From the NCBI GenBank assembly GCA_039720395.1, contig CM077820.1, positions 9,089,338 through 9,153,337 on the forward strand: 64,000 nucleotides of DNA, in the 5' to 3' direction. A model generated the notes under the pieces. The model was not told the origin of the DNA. It ran no database searches and saw only the letters and a list, made by a program, of their open reading frames with translations. Source of the DNA: Liquidambar formosana. Taxonomy: Eukaryota; Streptophyta; Magnoliopsida; Saxifragales; Altingiaceae. Shown in pieces: positions 63,101-64,000 of this stretch. Positions within the stretch are counted from its first letter, which is position 1, and the number at the start of each line of letters is the position of its first letter. The translations under genes and the position numbers were made by a program.

Positions 63101-64000
63101 CATGTACGGGATCACGCATACGCGTGTGTTACTTATGAACGGCTATGATCGAATAGAATATCCCGCACATGATCAAAACTTTTAAACTAGGTAGTACATA
63201 TATAAGCTTTGTAAACGTCAATCGAAAACTTAAGATTGGGTACTTGAAATGCATTCCTCTAACTCTTGAAAAAGACATTATATATATGGATTGGATTAAA
63301 GGGGTCAATCATCCTAAAATTATGATTCATTTCATGTCACAAATATTCACTTATGGCATACCATATCTTAATGGATTGGGGTACATTACTTTGCCTTCAT
63401 GCTAATCAACTATCATTTTAATATTTTTTTTCTTTTTTTTTTGGGGGGGTGGGATTTGTTGTTGGGGGATGAAGAAGAAGATAGGGCAATGGATAAGAGG
63501 GTTTTTATTTTAGTTTTATTTTATTTTATTTATTTATCATGACAATGATGGTAGTAAAGTAATATTATAAGTTATTCAATAGAGTATTATATTTTGGGAA
63601 AAAGTGAAATCTGATTATAAAAAATAAAAAAAAAAACCTTAAAATGTAACTAAAGGCAAAACATAAACAACAAAACATCAATTACATACCACTAACAAAA
63701 CCGTTCTAACGACCATTATCTAAATCATAATCAATTAGTTTTTTTAATAAAGATTTTCGATATCAACACATGTCCTAGACAACACTTCTCTAAGATAAAA
63801 CGAAAACATATATATATAAAAAGAAAATTTTAAAAATAATTAGGGTGCGCAGTTGGTGAAATCCATGACCTAAATTTGGAATTACCGACACTGTAAAGTG
63901 TAAAGCAAAGAGTTCTTATTAACATGTGGAATAAATAAGATAAGAAGATCATGTGTTGATGATAATCGACTTAATTAGTAGGGAACAGCTCATTGCTAGC
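60102..64000. other. gene-free right end of the window
   Basis: Apart from the SINE at 61228-61434 and a palindromic motif near 63100-63176, I see only AT-rich sequence, poly(A/T) and short tandem repeats. ORFs such as 62731-62928 and 63169-63405 lack domain-like features or splice context. Confidence 0.5.
61228..61434 (-). mobile_element. second SINE with imperfect TSD
   Basis: Direct repeats tttgtcctaatggct (61213-61227) and tttgtcctaaaggtt (61435-61449) flank about 207 bp. On the minus strand the element begins cccagtgggttggttagtgg, which includes an A-box-like core, then has a weak B-box (agtttgagttttagc), and ends in poly(A) (T run at 61228-61242). It appears to be a tRNA-derived SINE older than the 28-kb one. 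Confidence 0.7.

Noticed and set aside
1..64000. CRISPR arrays, operons, phage or bacterial mobile elements
   Set aside because: Composition, introns and gene families are those of plant nuclear DNA; no regularly spaced short repeats with unique spacers are present.
1..64000. LTR retrotransposon
   Set aside because: I found no long direct terminal repeats with a primer binding site or gag/integrase reading frames; retroelement coding here is LINE-type only.

Overview
The window looks like nuclear DNA of a dicot plant, probably woody. It is AT-rich, full of poly(A/T), (AT)n and (GA)n tracts and plant-type transposable elements. Its genes have plant-specific families and plant-like GT/GC-AG introns. 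All boundaries were read by eye; no search or alignment software was run.

Five protein-coding genes can be built with splice sites, all on the minus strand: an intronless MATE transporter (5506-7074); an RS40/RS41-type SR splicing factor (16695-19985, five coding exons plus a 5' UTR exon near 21.7 kb); a two-exon LOB-domain protein like LBD24 (26554-27747); a nine-exon type-B response regulator (31589-37036) with receiver and GARP/Myb domains, whose C-terminal exons look tandemly duplicated; and a seven-exon TraB-domain protein (55002-58788). They share no obvious pathway. The response regulator and LBD protein would act in hormone signalling and development, the SR protein in splicing, and the MATE and TraB proteins at membranes.

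Region by region: 1-5.4 kb has no gene, only small foldbacks. 5.5-7.2 kb is the MATE gene with a TATA box and CT-rich leader. 7.2-16.6 kb is gene-poor. 16.7-21.8 kb is the SR gene. 22.06-23.59 kb is a 5'-truncated LINE with a 14-bp target-site duplication (TSD). 23.6-26.5 kb holds large foldback MITE-like structures. 26.5-27.9 kb is the LBD gene. 28.2-30.7 kb holds a SINE and a hAT-type MITE, each with a TSD. 31.5-37.2 kb is the response regulator. 39.2-53.95 kb is an old direct segmental duplication of about 7 kb per copy. Copy 1 carries nested Helitron-like elements; copy 2 carries a 3.2-kb LINE whose empty site is preserved in copy 1. Both copies keep a possible micro-gene (TATA box, 36/44-codon ORF, AATAAA). 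55-58.9 kb is the TraB gene. 59.3-64 kb holds a second hAT MITE and a second SINE and is otherwise empty.

The most unusual observations are the duplicated, frame-neutral 3' exons of the response regulator with two GC-AG introns (a third GC-AG intron lies in the TraB gene), the paired micro-gene, a possible poison exon with an adjacent hairpin in the SR gene, and a target-site duplication enclosing little more than a poly(T) tract.
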